From the NCBI GenBank assembly GCA_900546845.1, contig UREK01000002.1:1-64000 (forward strand): a stretch of DNA of 64,000 nucleotides, in the 5' to 3' direction. Below the pieces are notes generated by a model. That model was not told where the DNA came from. It searched no databases and worked only from the letters and a program-made list of their open reading frames with translations. Positions 42,157-50,125 of this stretch are shown here, piece by piece; the stretch's first letter is position 1, and each line of letters starts with the position of its first letter. The position numbers were made by a program, and so were the translations under genes. Origin of the DNA: an uncultured Eubacteriales bacterium. GTDB taxonomy: Bacteria; Bacillota; Clostridia; Christensenellales; CAG-138.

Positions 42157-42177
42157 GATGGTCCCTCCCCTTCTGTA

Positions 42178-42795
42178 TTAAGCGTGGATGCTGGCGGCCA
42201 CCGCGGTAAGCGCGGCACAGACACCTTGTTCCATCATAGAAAGCGGCATGGCGGGCGTTCCTGGTTTTTCTTCCGCCTGTTCCGGCAGGTACGGCAAATG
42301 GATGAATCCTGCCGGGATACCATATCCCTTGCTGCTGATATGGTGTAGCGCTTCGAACGAAACATGGTTGCAGACGAATGCGCCTGCGGAAACGGACATC
42401 GCACAGGGGACGCCGCAGGCACGCATGGCTTGGAGCATCGCGTCGATGGGCAACGTTGCAAAATATGCGGCAGGCGCCTCCGGATGAATCCTGGCATTGA
42501 TGCGCTGCTCCCCGGCGTTATCCGCCGATTCGGAATGATTCAAGTTGATGGCGACGCATTCCGGCGTGATCTTTCCCCTGCCGCCCGCCTGCCCGAGCAT
42601 AACAAGCGCATTGGGCTGCAACGCGTCGATCCGCTCCAAAAGCAGATCAGCGCTCTTACGATAGGAAACAGGAAGCAAGAGCTTGCAAAGCGCTGCGCCG
42701 GCAACCGCTTCCGGGAGATGATCCAGCAGCGCACCGGATGGATTGACGCGTTCTCCGCCGAATGGTTCAAATCCGGTAATCAAAATAATTTTCAT
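42178..42795 (-). CDS. pcp: Pyroglutamyl-peptidase I
   Basis: 205 residues, cysteine peptidase family C15, which removes N-terminal pyroglutamate. The catalytic triad is visible: Glu 79 in GKITPECVAIN, Cys 142 in SAGAFVCNHVSF, and His 166 in AGFIHLPYLP. The N-terminal ILITGFEPFGGERVNPS is the family signature. The ATG at 42793-42795 has no ribosome site; a TTGCGT-17-TATCTT promoter ends six bases upstream, so the message is probably leaderless. Precedes the AlkZ-like gene by 21 bp and may be co-transcribed with it. Confidence 0.95.
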   Translation of the reverse strand: MKIILITGFEPFGGERVNPSGALLDHLPEAVAGAALCKLLLPVSYRKSADLLLERIDALQPNALVMLGQAGGRGKITPECVAINLNHSESADNAGEQRINARIHPEAPAAYFATLPIDAMLQAMRACGVPCAMSVSAGAFVCNHVSFEALHHISSKGYGIPAGFIHLPYLPEQAEEKPGTPAMPLSMMEQGVCAALTAVAASIHA

Positions 42796-42801
42796 GTAGA
42801 T

Positions 42802-42830
42802 AAGATACCAAAAAAAAGAGCGGCACGCAA
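42802..42830 (-). promoter_or_regulatory. Leaderless-type promoter of pcp
   Basis: On the minus strand TTGCGT (42825-42830), 17 bp with an eight-T run, TATCTT (42802-42807). Six bases separate the -10 box from the pcp ATG, the same geometry as at 12331 and 25957. Confidence 0.68.
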
Positions 42831-42861
42831 GGAGTAGCTACACAAGGAAGCCCCTTTTTCG

Positions 42862-42890
42862 TTGTTTTCTTAAAATAAATATGTTATAAT
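42862..42890 (+). promoter_or_regulatory. Promoter of the small ParB-like gene
   Basis: TTGTTT (42862-42867), 17 bp, TATAAT (42885-42890), about 37 bp before the ATG. The surrounding DNA is clearly AT-rich compared with neighbouring genes. Confidence 0.72.
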
Positions 42891-42927
42891 TCATATAGAC
42901 AAATCAGTGCTTGCCAGAGGTATTATG

Positions 42928-43287
42928 ATGGAACAGAAATATGGGATGGGAAATGAATATGGGATGCTTCTGTGGGATGTTGAAAAAATTCTGCGTGATA
43001 CTTCCGCTTTTCCTCAGCAAAAAAGGTCTGTATATGATCTGGTGCAGGAAAACCCGTTTCACGGCGATGCCGAATATGCGATGTCAACTGATTTGTCAAA
43101 GCCGCTGATATTGATTCAACTGTGCGAGGGAAAAGAAAAACTGATTGATGGAAATCATCGTTTGTATAAGGCTAAAAAAGAAGGAATTGAATACATTACT
43201 TGCTATTACCTGACGGTATCCCAACAGCAAAAATACATTGTAGCTTTTAATGAATCTATATACATGCAGATTGTAAATAATCTTTAA
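42928..43287 (+). CDS. Small ParB/Srx-fold-like protein, orphan
   Basis: 119 residues from the second of two tandem ATGs (42928), seven bases after AGAGG. The central segment PLILIQLCEGKEKLIDGNHRLYKAKKEG has the DGNHR(L) box typical of ParB-like nuclease/sulfiredoxin-fold domains, which bind nucleotides. There is no helix-turn-helix, so it is not a partition protein. AT-rich relative to both flanks and with its own promoter, it looks acquired. Such orphan domains are often accessory or defence-related, but nothing nearby supports a role. Confidence 0.7.
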   Translation: MEQKYGMGNEYGMLLWDVEKILRDTSAFPQQKRSVYDLVQENPFHGDAEYAMSTDLSKPLILIQLCEGKEKLIDGNHRLYKAKKEGIEYITCYYLTVSQQQKYIVAFNESIYMQIVNNL

Positions 43288-43302
43288 TTACAAATTTCAT
43301 AG

Positions 43303-43350
43303 CAAAAACCCACTATGTCATCTTTCATTTTGAAAGTGTCATAGTGGGTT
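43303..43350 (-). terminator. Terminator between convergent genes
   Basis: AACCCACTATG pairs with CATAGTGGGTT (43307-43317 and 43340-43350) around an inner CTTTC/GAAAG hairpin. The minus-strand side ends in TTTTTGC, serving the DUF1002 gene; it may also stop the small gene on the plus strand. Confidence 0.72.
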
Positions 43351-43451
43351 ATGTTCGTTTTCGGTTTATTCTTTACTGGTTCCGAGAAACTTCTTTATGA
43401 AGCCTTCCCCAAGCACCGCTCTTTTTCGTTGTGAGGTTCCCCACTGTTTTC

Positions 43452-44360
43452 TTAATTCCCACCGCCAAACAGGCGAGAGAAAAAGTCGCCTATCTTCCCG
43501 AAGAAAGTCTTAATGCTGTTTGCAAATTCGCTCAGCTTGGATTCTACCTTTTTTGCGCCCTCGAGCGTTTTGGTAAGCGAGACGAGCTTATCCTGAAGTT
43601 GCTTGATATCGAGCTTCTCCAGACTGCGGCAGAGCTTCAAAAGCTGTTCCACCTGTGCGTCCGTGATGGAAACGTTATATGCTTCCGCAATGCTCTTGAT
43701 TTCAGCACGTACCTCGTCATCCGTCATGTTCTGGGTCTGATCCAGGATTTTCTTGAGCTCGTTGACGATTTGGATAGCTTCTTCGCTGCCGATATATTCC
43801 GCGAGTTCGCCAGTCGTGACTAACTCCTCAACGCCGATGGTCTTAGCGATTTCGGAAAGCGTCGTACCTGTGATGTCTTCATACGCCTTGTAAATGCCGG
43901 TAAGCGCGGCGGTGCCGGAAACGTCAAACGGCGCGCTTACCTTTACCTCCGCATCCGTGATGCCTGCGGTCACAAGCGCGTTCATATACATTTCACTCGT
44001 GCACCAATTAATGTTATTGGTGCTGATCTTCAGCCCCTCGCCTTCCGGAAGCGTCTTGATGTAAATGCAGGAGAGGGCTACGCTGCCAATCTTGCGTTCC
44101 GGTGCGATTCCTTCAAGATACGCGCGCTCGTCCGCATTGGTCACGATAATTTCCGCAACGCTGCCGCGCTCGACGCCGAAGTCCTTATAAATCTGGGCGA
44201 TCTGCGTCTCATCCAGGTTTGCGCCGATAGTCACACGCACTTCGCTGCCATCCTCCGCCGGCGTCAGGACCGGTTCTCCTTCCTCGTCCGCAAATGCTGC
44301 GGACGGCAGGATCAAGAAGCAAAGCAGGAGCGTAAGAACGGCTGCAATCGTCTTTTTCAT
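43452..44360 (-). CDS. DUF1002 secreted protein
   Basis: 302 residues from the ATG at 44358-44360, nine bases after GGAGG (an ATG two codons earlier is too close). A cleavable signal peptide ends near ALPSAAFAD. Then DUF1002: VTIGANLDETQIAQIYKDFGV, ITVTNADERAYLEGI..IGSVALSCIYI, and INWCTSEMYMNALVTAGI, followed by long helices. Family members are exported proteins of unknown role in Firmicutes (YwqK/YxkA neighbours in some). The C-terminus ends in a Gly/Phe-rich amphipathic segment (FFSRLFGGGN). Monocistronic, with a convergent terminator. Confidence 0.88.
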   Translation of the reverse strand: MKKTIAAVLTLLLCFLILPSAAFADEEGEPVLTPAEDGSEVRVTIGANLDETQIAQIYKDFGVERGSVAEIIVTNADERAYLEGIAPERKIGSVALSCIYIKTLPEGEGLKISTNNINWCTSEMYMNALVTAGITDAEVKVSAPFDVSGTAALTGIYKAYEDITGTTLSEIAKTIGVEELVTTGELAEYIGSEEAIQIVNELKKILDQTQNMTDDEVRAEIKSIAEAYNVSITDAQVEQLLKLCRSLEKLDIKQLQDKLVSLTKTLEGAKKVESKLSEFANSIKTFFGKIGDFFSRLFGGGN

Positions 44361-44441
44361 TATCATATTCCTCCAAAAGTAAGCATGCTGCCGGAGAAAG
44401 ATCCGACAGCTGTATTATAGCACATCAACAGACGCAATATT

Positions 44442-45533
44442 TCAAACGAAGTGTAAACTCTCCGTTTGGCACCAACCGAGCACGCCCTCCCGCTTGACGA
44501 AGCAGCGCCGCCTGCCCCGCTCCACAATGGAAACCATATCTCCCGCCGAAAGTGGGAGCCAATAATCCGTATGGTCATAGGCGCATTGCCTCCCATCTGA
44601 AAAAAATAGCTTCCCGTTTGGAATCCAGAGCGTACGCCCAGTATATAGATTCCGGCAAAGGCTTTCCTCCGTCCCTTTTTCTAAGATTTCGACTTCTTTG
44701 TGCTGCCAAACAACCGAAGCCGGTTCTGCGGAGGCGGCTTGCGGACGCAGGACGACTGCCTTTGGAAGCGCGTCCGCCCACGCAGTGGTAAACGCGCTGC
44801 ATCCATTTTCATAGATCAGTGCATTGAGCTGGCCGGAACTTCTTACGCCGTTCCCACCGTCAATGCAGATCACTTTCCTTTGCAGGTCAAAAATCGGATT
44901 GCAGGTCAGAATATCGCCGGTAAAATCGCTGTAGTTCGGCGTCGGCATGTGCCCCGCTACCACATATTTTTGGAACGCAGGCGCTTCATGCAGGAAATCA
45001 TCGCGCCGGAGACAGCGTTCCGCCTCCTGCTCATGCAAATTCCCGGCATCCAGCCCCGCGTGTACGAAGATGAAATCCTCGCTTTCGATGATGTGCGGAA
45101 GCCCGGCAAGCCACGCAAAGAGAGCTCCATATGCAGCTTCCAGTCGGCGGGCAATCTCCTCCGGTGTGTATGCGTGCGGATCGAGTCCCAACTCCGCGCA
45201 CATGTCACACAAAAGGGAGTTCCTGCGCCAGTCCATATACTGCACAAGATCTACTTTATATAGCCCGGCTTTGAAGTCCTCCCAAAGCGTATCGCAATTT
45301 CCCTGCAAGGCATATGCGTTTCCGGCTGCGCAAAGGCGCATCACAAGCCGCAGCGTAAAAAGACTGTCCTGCCCCTTTTCGATATGGTCGCCGAGCAAAA
45401 CAAGAGCGTCCGCTTCGCAAAAGCCGATCTGTTCCAGCAAGCGTTCCAGCAGGCGGCCGTTTCCATGTACGTCGCTGATAGCGATGACGCGCTTTGCGCC
45501 GTAAAAAGAAACGTTTTTCACCCGCGCTTTCAC
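44442..45533 (-). CDS. Calcineurin-like metallophosphatase with C-terminal SH3-like domain
   Basis: 363 residues. Metallophosphoesterase motifs: SDVHGNGRLLERLL (Asp 21, His 23), LGDHIEKG near 47-54, QGNCD near 78, and VAGHMPTP with IDGG near 200-230. This is the PPP/PrpE-like serine/threonine or dinucleoside phosphatase family. The last ~110 residues form an SH3-like tandem (LWIPNGKLFFSDGRQ..., GDMVSIVERGRRRCFVKREGVLGW), unusual for the family. The upstream GNAT gene ends four bases inside its start (ATGA), so the pair is translationally coupled. The substrate is unknown. Confidence 0.87.
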   Translation of the reverse strand: MKARVKNVSFYGAKRVIAISDVHGNGRLLERLLEQIGFCEADALVLLGDHIEKGQDSLFTLRLVMRLCAAGNAYALQGNCDTLWEDFKAGLYKVDLVQYMDWRRNSLLCDMCAELGLDPHAYTPEEIARRLEAAYGALFAWLAGLPHIIESEDFIFVHAGLDAGNLHEQEAERCLRRDDFLHEAPAFQKYVVAGHMPTPNYSDFTGDILTCNPIFDLQRKVICIDGGNGVRSSGQLNALIYENGCSAFTTAWADALPKAVVLRPQAASAEPASVVWQHKEVEILEKGTEESLCRNLYTGRTLWIPNGKLFFSDGRQCAYDHTDYWLPLSAGDMVSIVERGRRRCFVKREGVLGWCQTESLHFV

Positions 45534-46084
45534 CGAGCGCCCTCCTTGGCCGCAAAGTATTCTTCCCGCAAAATGGAATAGCAGCAGGAGTCGAGCACAA
45601 CGTCGTCATATCGCCGGTTCGTCCGTCGGAGTGTGCCTTCATATTGGAAACCGCATTTTTCGATCACGCGGCGCGAGCGCACGTTGAACGGAAAGTGGCA
45701 GACGCTTACGGTTTCGAGCCCCATTTCCTCAAACGCAAAGGCGATTACGCGTTTCGCCGCCTCCGTCGCATAACCATGACCCCAGGCTTCCTCCGCCAGC
45801 ACATAACCGAGCATCCGGGATTTGATCTCGCTGGACCGCATCGCGTCGCGGTGCAGGCCAAGGGAGCCAATCAGCCGCCTGTCTGTCCGGAGGGTAACGG
45901 CCCAAGTTTCGTCTTCCTTTATGAAGTTTTCTATAATTGTGCGCGTCTCTTCGATGGAAGCATGTGGCTTCCACCCTGCTGCCGGGCCGACAACCGGGGA
46001 CTGCGCGTAGGTTGCAAACATCGCTTCCGCGTCGCTTTCCTGCCAGGGACGCAGGAACAGGCGCTCTGTTTCAAGCGGTTTCAT
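45530..46084 (-). CDS. RimJ/RimL-type N-acetyltransferase
   Basis: 184 residues, GNAT fold of the RimJ/RimL subgroup: LETERLFLRPWQESDAEAMF at the start, then SRMLGYVLAEEAWGHGYATEAAKRVIAFAFEEMG (acetyl-CoA loop WGHGYATEA) and VCHFPFNVRSRRVIEKCGFQYEGTLRR. Such enzymes acetylate ribosomal protein N-termini or small molecules. First gene of a coupled two-gene unit with the metallophosphatase. Its start is preceded by a GGAGG-like site (GGGATCAAG). Confidence 0.9.
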   Translation of the reverse strand: MKPLETERLFLRPWQESDAEAMFATYAQSPVVGPAAGWKPHASIEETRTIIENFIKEDETWAVTLRTDRRLIGSLGLHRDAMRSSEIKSRMLGYVLAEEAWGHGYATEAAKRVIAFAFEEMGLETVSVCHFPFNVRSRRVIEKCGFQYEGTLRRTNRRYDDVVLDSCCYSILREEYFAAKEGAR

Positions 46085-46483
46085 CTTGATCCCTCCATTC
46101 GCAACGTTTTACCGATTTGATTCCACTATGATAGCCTAATTTTAAAGATCTGTCCAGGCTGACAGTTGGCAATTCCCAGGAGCGTTGAAAGGCATTTTCC
46201 AACTGAAATGCCTTTCTGCACCAATCTTTCCTTATATGACTACACGGAGCGCGCCAACGCCGCAAGCAAACCGCAGCGGGCAAGATTGAGCTGCTCTTGC
46301 TCCTAAATTTATCTCTCCGGCATTGAAAACCACATGGGCGCAAAGTGCCTAAATCTAAAGATTTCTACAAGGTTTCTCTTTGTAGCAGCACTATTGTCTC
46401 GGTGGTGCAGCCCCTTTCCAGCCGATGGGCCAGGAACACAGAGTGAAATATTCTGTTCCACCGCCATCCAATACAGCGGAGAT
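46085..46483. other. Intergenic region without an assignable gene
   Basis: About 400 bp of mixed composition. I see no conserved frame, tRNA, terminator with a T-run or clear promoter. An inverted pair GAAAGGCATTT...AAATGCCTTTC (about 46190-46217) could form a hairpin. The right part may already belong to the decayed element that follows. Confidence 0.5.
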
Positions 46484-46858
46484 TCATGAGAAACGAGACA
46501 AAAAGCGAGTCGTTCTAAAGCTGATTGCTCCACCGATGGTGTCTAATTCATTAACAACATAGATTGCGGCATTATTGTCAGCAGATGTGAGGTAAACGCG
46601 CACATAGTTTTTCGCGACGGAAATGCTGTAGTTTTCGACTCCTATAGCAGACAATAGTAACCGCTTTGCATCTATCTTGTTATACAAATCTTTAAGATAC
46701 CGGTAAGAGTAATCACACTGAGTGAAACTCACATCAATATTTCCAACATTGGTTAATACAGTAGCTTTATTCTCATCTGATAGATCTGTCAGACCGACTT
46801 CGATTCTCTCTGTATCAAAGTTATAATAGCAGCCTCCGTTGCTGCGGATCGAAGCCAT
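46484..46858 (-). pseudogene. Fragment of an exported/protease prodomain-like protein
   Basis: 124 codons, AT-rich compared with flanking genes. Two similar alternating strand-helix units (RIEVGLTDLSDENKATVL... and ENYSISVAKNYVRVYLTSADNNAAIYVV) resemble repeated alpha-lytic-protease-type prodomain modules, but no catalytic domain or signal follows. It begins at a junction with a plus-strand remnant and lacks a ribosome site, so it is probably a truncated fragment. The assignment is weak. Confidence 0.45.
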
Positions 46859-47111
46859 AACCGACCCTCACACCCAAACGCCGGAGCAAATCTATATCCA
46901 AAAAGAACAGCTGATGAAACTGTATGCGGCGCTGGATAAGCTGACTGCCAGAGAGCAGACCTATCTGTTGTACTGCTATGGCTTTACCGACGGAATTGAG
47001 CACCCGCTGATTGGTGCGGCGCTCAATTTCCATCTGAGTGAGAGCCGAACAAAGAAGGTGGAGGGAGAAGCGATGGACAGCCTGCGTGGGAAGCTGCCGT
47101 GGTGGTTCTGA
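46844..47111 (+). pseudogene. 3' fragment of a conjugative-element sigma-70-like gene
   Basis: About 88 codons: ITDPHTQTPEQIYIQKEQLMKLYAALDKLTAREQTYLL, then FTDGIEHPLIGAALNFHLSESRTKKVEGEAMDSLR and the ending GKLPWWF. This matches the C-terminal part of sigma-70-family proteins carried on Tn1549/Tn916-like conjugative elements. The N-terminal half is missing and the fragment meets the oppositely oriented fragment at a sharp junction, so it is a remnant. Confidence 0.68.
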
Positions 47112-48116
47112 TGCAATATGTCGCGGCTGACAGGGCTTTGATATACCTTTGTTCCGCAGATGACACGGCTGGCAGACAGTGCATACCCGCACCGCCTGCC
47201 AGCCTTTTTCTGTCGCTTATGCTGCCCCGCAAGGGGCAACCTTTCCCGCCAGAACGCTGCAACTGGAGCCACACTTTCCAGGGTGTGCTACATTTCCGGC
47301 TGCCATCTGCTCCACAAAGGTATAACACACTAGACTTTCTGGGGGAAAGTCGTGTGCCAACAGGGATGCTGCTCGCCCCTATTGGAAACCCAGAGCCAAA
47401 GGGGCTACACCCCTCTGGACACCCCCCTTATGTTCGTGCAGCGGCTATCCAACCCATCTAGGTCTGTCAGATTTTTCCTGCTCGAACATGAAACAGACAC
47501 ACAGGTTTAACAGCCTATCTATAACAAAATCTGTGTGCTGTTTCGCTGTTATGATGCTACAATTTGAACAGCATTCTCACGAATCTGATTGATGGTTGCC
47601 ATCAATGCTGTTCTGGTTTTTTACCTCAAACGCATTAGGAAGTGATGAAGAACAAGTGATTTTACCAGGTAACCAGGTAAAAATCCCCTTTGAGGAAATT
47701 TCCTCAGAGAATTTCTCAGTTTTCCTACGGACATTGGGCTTATCCCGACTGGTGAAGATTCCTAATAATATGAGAGGGCATGGATGGCCACGGATGTATC
47801 CTGAAGCAAAAAGGGAATATAAAGATAAGAGAAAGGCTGTTGTCCTTTGGTGATAACGGTCTTTCTCTTGCTTTAAATATTGATTTTCCAATCATGTATT
47901 TGAATAGTTGGGTTATTCCAGTTTTTCGTTCATAGGCATGTTTATTTCTGAATAATAGGCAACATAACAACGAGCAACTTTTTACGGTTGATTACCTTTG
48001 GTTTGGATACAAATGAATATGGAGATCCCATTGTTGCTTATAGTCCGTTGCCTTAAAGACATCATCCGAGTAATCTATAAAGATAGATAATGTCGATTTA
48101 TAGGGAGGTGATATTT
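47112..48116. mobile_element. Decayed mobile-element DNA with hairpins, no intact gene
   Basis: Starting with GC-rich noncoding sequence with GCCCCGCAAGGGGCAA-type palindromes and AGGGGCTACACCCCTC, as seen near relaxase genes of conjugative elements. From about 47480 it turns AT-rich. A hairpin GAACAGCATT/AATGCTGTTC followed by TGGTTTTTT (47563-47620) could end plus-strand transcription, and an imperfect 15-bp stem lies at 47825-47868. Short frames at 47596-47853 and on the other strand have no codon bias or ribosome sites that convince me. Confidence 0.5.
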
Positions 48117-48338
48117 TTGAATATTCAGCAGGCCCTCGGATTGAGAATCCAACAGCTACGAAAAGCTAATGGAATGAGCCAAGAGAAGTTCGCTCTGTTT
48201 ATTGATCTGGATAGGACATATCTTGCCTCTGTCGAAGCAGGTAAAAGAAATATTTCCATAGTCAATATCAAAAAAATTGCCGATGGACTCAATATATCGC
48301 TCAGTAATTTGTTTGATAATATTGAGAATTTTCTCTAA
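48117..48338 (+). CDS. XRE-family regulator of the EcoRV-like system (C protein)
   Basis: 73 residues from the TTG at 48117, which lies six bases after a strong GGGAGGTG; an upstream ATG at 48090 is in frame but overlaps that site. Single XRE helix-turn-helix: LGLRIQQLRKANGMSQEKFALFIDLDRTYLASVEAGKRNIS then KKIADGLNISLSNLF. This is the typical size and sequence of the controller protein of type II restriction-modification systems, which delays endonuclease expression after entry. The endonuclease gene begins 28 bp downstream. The DNA is AT-rich. Confidence 0.88.
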   Translation: MNIQQALGLRIQQLRKANGMSQEKFALFIDLDRTYLASVEAGKRNISIVNIKKIADGLNISLSNLFDNIENFL

Positions 48339-48366
48339 ATCATTCCAATCAAAAGGAGAGTAAAAA

Positions 48367-49185
48367 ATGTCAGATTTAATTATTTCCAGCTTCTATGAAA
48401 AAATGGCTAATGTAAATTTTGAAGCTTACGGAATACTGGATTCAAGTAACAAAATTCACACTTTGGGGACTGATTCAAAAATCATTGGCAGAATTTTTGA
48501 AATGTTCGCTCAGCCTATTTTGGAACAAATTGCAGCAGAGAATGGATATATTCTTAAAACGCCAAAATCCCAAACTGTATATCCAGATTTTATCTTAATG
48601 AACCCCGAGCACTCCACAGGAAAAATTGCCATTGATATTAAAACTACCTACATAGATTCTGACCAGTCTCAGATCAAGTTTACGCTAGGTTCCTTTGGCT
48701 CTTATATGCGTAATAATACTAAGAATATAGAATATAAATATACAGATTACACAAAACATTATGTTGTCGGTTTTGTATACAAGAGAAATGATGCAGCTCA
48801 GGAAAGCCGTGTTTACACTTTCGAAAATCGTTCCCAAATTGCATTTCCATATTGTGACGTAAAATATTTTATACAAGAAAAGTATAAAATTGCAGGAGAC
48901 AAACCAGGCTCTGGGAATACAGAAAATATTGGTTCTTTCTCTACCCGGAAGTTCTCTGATTTGAAGGAGGGCAAGGGACCTTTCGGTGAACTGGGGCAAG
49001 ATGCTTTTGATATTTATTGGAAATATTATCCTAAATACAGATCCACAAGTCAGATATACACTTCGCTTGACGGCTTTTTAGTTTGGCTTCCCCAGAACAT
49101 TGATTCTGTTAAATTACTACATGATTTTGATGCTGAGGCAGTGCTTCAAAATGTTCATCGCTATAAAAATGTTCATGGGAAGTAA
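48367..49185 (+). CDS. Type II restriction endonuclease, EcoRV family
   Basis: 272 residues; clear likeness to EcoRV along the length from what I recall of that sequence. Active-site residues fall at the same positions as in EcoRV: PD at 73-74 and AIDIKTTY with Asp 90 and Lys 92 (PD...DxK). IKFTLGSFGSYMRNNTKNI follows, then the recognition loop GDKPGSGNTENIGS around 178-190. EcoRV is a homodimer that cuts GATATC bluntly. Cleavage of the same site here is an inference; one loop position (E for T) differs. Ribosome site AAAGGAGAG. The gene converges with the methyltransferase across a shared terminator. Confidence 0.93.
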   Translation: MSDLIISSFYEKMANVNFEAYGILDSSNKIHTLGTDSKIIGRIFEMFAQPILEQIAAENGYILKTPKSQTVYPDFILMNPEHSTGKIAIDIKTTYIDSDQSQIKFTLGSFGSYMRNNTKNIEYKYTDYTKHYVVGFVYKRNDAAQESRVYTFENRSQIAFPYCDVKYFIQEKYKIAGDKPGSGNTENIGSFSTRKFSDLKEGKGPFGELGQDAFDIYWKYYPKYRSTSQIYTSLDGFLVWLPQNIDSVKLLHDFDAEAVLQNVHRYKNVHGK

Positions 49186-49213
49186 AAAAGAGGAGAGAAA
49201 CCTCTCCTCTTTT
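49186..49213. terminator. Bidirectional terminator between R and M genes
   Basis: AAAAGAGGAGAG (49186-49197) and CTCTCCTCTTTT (49202-49213) form a perfect 12-bp stem around AAAC. A-run on one side, T-run on the other, so it works in both directions. Confidence 0.88.
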
Positions 49214-49218
49214 ATGTA

Positions 49219-50058
49219 TCAGCGTTTAATTGCCAATACTTCAATCATTGGATGCCTGTTGGTTTCCTTAGCGCCTATATGATAGAAATGATCTTGCTCA
49301 TACCACGTAAAGTCTGACCAATAATTGAATAGATGATCATTTTTTCGGAATTCGTTTTCTTTCCACATTGATAGGCAAACATTTGCCGGTGTTTTATGCG
49401 CATACTCAGCTAATTCAATAGCTTCAGATTCTGGCCACTCACCAACATAGAATGTATCTCGTCCAATATATGGCGGATCAAGATAAATATAGTCATTTTC
49501 AGTTGCCCCTTCAAAGGCTTTTTGCCAAGAGCAACACTCAAAAGTCCAATCCTTTCCCTGCATAACTTTTTCTATGTTTACAATTTGGTTGCATATCTTT
49601 GTGATATATGCTTTCGAGAATCTATTGGGCTTTTGGCAGAAGGGGACATTGAACTTTCCATGTCTATTAAAACGAATCATTCCATTAAAATCCGACCTGT
49701 TAAGAAACAAAAAATATAATGGATCTCCATTCTCGTTAAATCTATCCCTCATTTCTTTGTAGTATGCAGCACCCTGCTGTTCTAATTTTTCACCATGAAT
49801 CTCAAGAAATTCTCGTACCATGTGGCTAGTAATAGTTCCGCTTTGAATTCCTCGATACAAAGCAATGATATACTGATTTTTATCACATAAATATGCTCGT
49901 TGAGGTGCAATATTAAATATAACAACTCCAGTCCCAACAAATGGCTCAATCCATATTCCAGTTTCATCCCATTTTAGTTTTGCCTTAATAAACGGAACAA
50001 TTTTTGTTTTAATGCCTTGACATTTTATCGGTGGCACAAGGACTTTGCTACTATCCAT
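49219..50058 (-). CDS. DNA adenine-N6 methyltransferase, EcoRV-type (Dam family)
   Basis: 279 residues. D12-class N6-adenine methyltransferase: FVGTG at 40-44 binds SAM (FxGxG), DKNQYIIALYR is motif II, and DPPYIGRD at 194-201 is the catalytic motif. It should methylate the site cut by the neighbouring endonuclease (GATATC if specificity matches EcoRV). Oriented against the endonuclease gene, as in the EcoRV system. The ATG follows GGAGG by ten bases. Starts 67 bp after the rlmD stop on the same strand, so part of its expression could come from rlmD read-through. AT-rich like the other two genes. Confidence 0.93.
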   Translation of the reverse strand: MDSSKVLVPPIKCQGIKTKIVPFIKAKLKWDETGIWIEPFVGTGVVIFNIAPQRAYLCDKNQYIIALYRGIQSGTITSHMVREFLEIHGEKLEQQGAAYYKEMRDRFNENGDPLYFLFLNRSDFNGMIRFNRHGKFNVPFCQKPNRFSKAYITKICNQIVNIEKVMQGKDWTFECCSWQKAFEGATENDYIYLDPPYIGRDTFYVGEWPESEAIELAEYAHKTPANVCLSMWKENEFRKNDHLFNYWSDFTWYEQDHFYHIGAKETNRHPMIEVLAIKR

Positions 50059-50125
50059 TTATATGTTTCCTCCGGTATAAACGACCTTTTCTATATTCTT
50101 ACATAGTATCAACACATTTTGTTTA

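Noticed and set aside
46484..46858. Complete peptidase inhibitor or prodomain protein
   Set aside because: No signal peptide, ribosome site or downstream protease domain; I treat it as a fragment.
47596..47853. 85-codon frame in the decayed element
   Set aside because: No ribosome site or recognisable domain, and it overlaps frames on the other strand of equal quality.
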